DNA of 6,100 nt from Propionibacteriaceae bacterium. GTDB lineage: Bacteria; Actinomycetota; Actinomycetes; Propionibacteriales; Propionibacteriaceae. The notes under the pieces were generated by a model. That model worked only from the letters and a program-made list of their open reading frames with translations, had not been told where the DNA came from and ran no database searches. The DNA lies in contig DAIESZ010000045.1 in NCBI GenBank assembly GCA_027346035.1, positions 1 through 6,100 on the forward strand, read 5' to 3'. The position numbers were made by a program, and so were the translations under genes. This document shows positions 5,823-6,100 of this stretch, piece after piece (positions within the stretch are counted from its first letter, which is position 1; each line of letters opens with the position of its first letter).

Positions 5823-6100
5823 ATGTCGTCCACCCCGGACCGCACACCGGAGCCCAGCCCGGACACCAGCCCGGACACCACCGCCCCGCTCGAGCCGGCC
5901 CGGCCCGATGCCGATCCGGCGGGGTCGAGCGCCGACACCACCCCGCTTCCAGCGGGCCCGGCGCGCGGCCCGATCGAGACGCTGTATGCCGCCCCGGGGG
6001 CACCGCCACCCTCAGAGGCACCCCCTGCTTCCGACGCCGTGACACCCGTCGGCTTCGCCGCAGCGCCCCTGTCCCCCCGTCGCTGGTCGGCCCGCCGCAC
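5823..6100 (+). CDS. Protein with Pro-rich N-terminal tail, function unknown (3' partial)
   Basis: The frame is open from the ATG at 5823 to the window end (92 full codons). Support comes from the GAGGAG site 5 bases upstream, strong G/C bias at third codon positions, and a divergent position with regulator boxes in front. The visible part is a low-complexity, probably disordered tail rich in Pro, Ala, Asp, Ser and Thr, with no Lys or Cys (MSSTPDRTPEPSPDT at the start). It turns basic at the window end (SPRRWSARR, residues 84-92). That pattern is typical of a cytoplasmic tail before a first membrane segment. Candidates are a second GT39 enzyme, a polyprenol-phosphate-sugar synthase, an HtrA-like anchored protease or another membrane protein; none can be chosen from this sequence. 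The regulator may control it through the boxes at 5699-5716 and 5753-5770. Confidence 0.7.
   Translation, partial: MSSTPDRTPEPSPDTSPDTTAPLEPARPDADPAGSSADTTPLPAGPARGPIETLYAAPGAPPPSEAPPASDAVTPVGFAAAPLSPRRWSARR
5856..5879 (+). repeat. Two tandem copies of a 12-bp unit in the Pro-rich tail
   Basis: AGCCCGGACACC occurs twice head to tail (5856-5867 and 5868-5879), encoding SPDT-SPDT. It looks like an in-frame slippage duplication in a disordered segment, so copy number may vary between strains. Confidence 0.8.

Noticed and set aside
5797..6042. Plus-strand frame starting at the ATG at 5797
   Set aside because: It overlaps the 5823 frame out of phase, lacks a ribosome-binding site and has a composition typical of a shadow.
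5660..6100. Minus-strand open frame across the divergent region
   Set aside because: It is Gly/Ser/Ala-rich, antisense to the Pro-rich gene that has a good ribosome-binding site, and would cover the regulator boxes.
1..6100. CRISPR arrays, tRNA or rRNA genes, insertion sequences, phage attachment sites
   Set aside because: I saw no spaced repeat array, cloverleaf-like segment, transposase motif or terminal repeats. The short repeats present are explained by regulator boxes, a hairpin and a coding duplication.

Overview
The window is very GC-rich, with codon third positions almost all G or C. The genes resemble actinobacterial families: a PhoP/PhoR-like two-component pair close to that of Mycobacterium tuberculosis, and a YkcB-type GT-C glycosyltransferase with a glycine-rich C-terminal part. 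A high-GC actinobacterium is the best guess. A family such as Intrasporangiaceae is possible, but the sequence alone cannot prove it.

Layout. (1) 1-972, plus strand: the 3' part of a metallo-beta-lactamase-fold hydrolase of the UlaG/NAPE-PLD-like type, whose start lies before the window. (2) 973-1257: a convergent spacer holding a GC-rich hairpin (1004-1022). On the minus strand it also holds a remnant of a GtrA-family polyprenol-phosphate-sugar flippase gene (1018-1256), frameshifted and cut off after about two of four membrane segments. (3) 1258 to 3294 or 3354, minus strand: a polytopic GT39/ArnT-like glycosyltransferase with a YkcB-type C-terminal domain. (4) 3390-4940, minus strand: a HAMP sensor histidine kinase. 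(5) 4918-5655, minus strand: an OmpR/PhoP-type response regulator whose end overlaps the kinase start by 23 bases. (6) 5656-5822: a divergent control region. (7) 5823-6100, plus strand: the N-terminus of an unidentified protein with a proline-rich tail, running off the window.

The minus-strand genes read as one operon: regulator, kinase, glycosyltransferase, then the former flippase. The most informative non-coding signal is a set of three boxes, each with two 7-bp CTGTG-type half-sites separated by exactly 4 bp (11-bp period). Two lie in the divergent region upstream of the regulator and one lies between the kinase and the glycosyltransferase. This is the published architecture of M. tuberculosis PhoP sites (TCACAGC-N4-TCACAGC). 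I infer that the regulator controls its own operon, the divergent gene and possibly the glycosyltransferase separately. The picture is an envelope-glycosylation module under two-component control, in which the local flippase has decayed and no GT2 polyprenol-phosphate-sugar synthase is visible.
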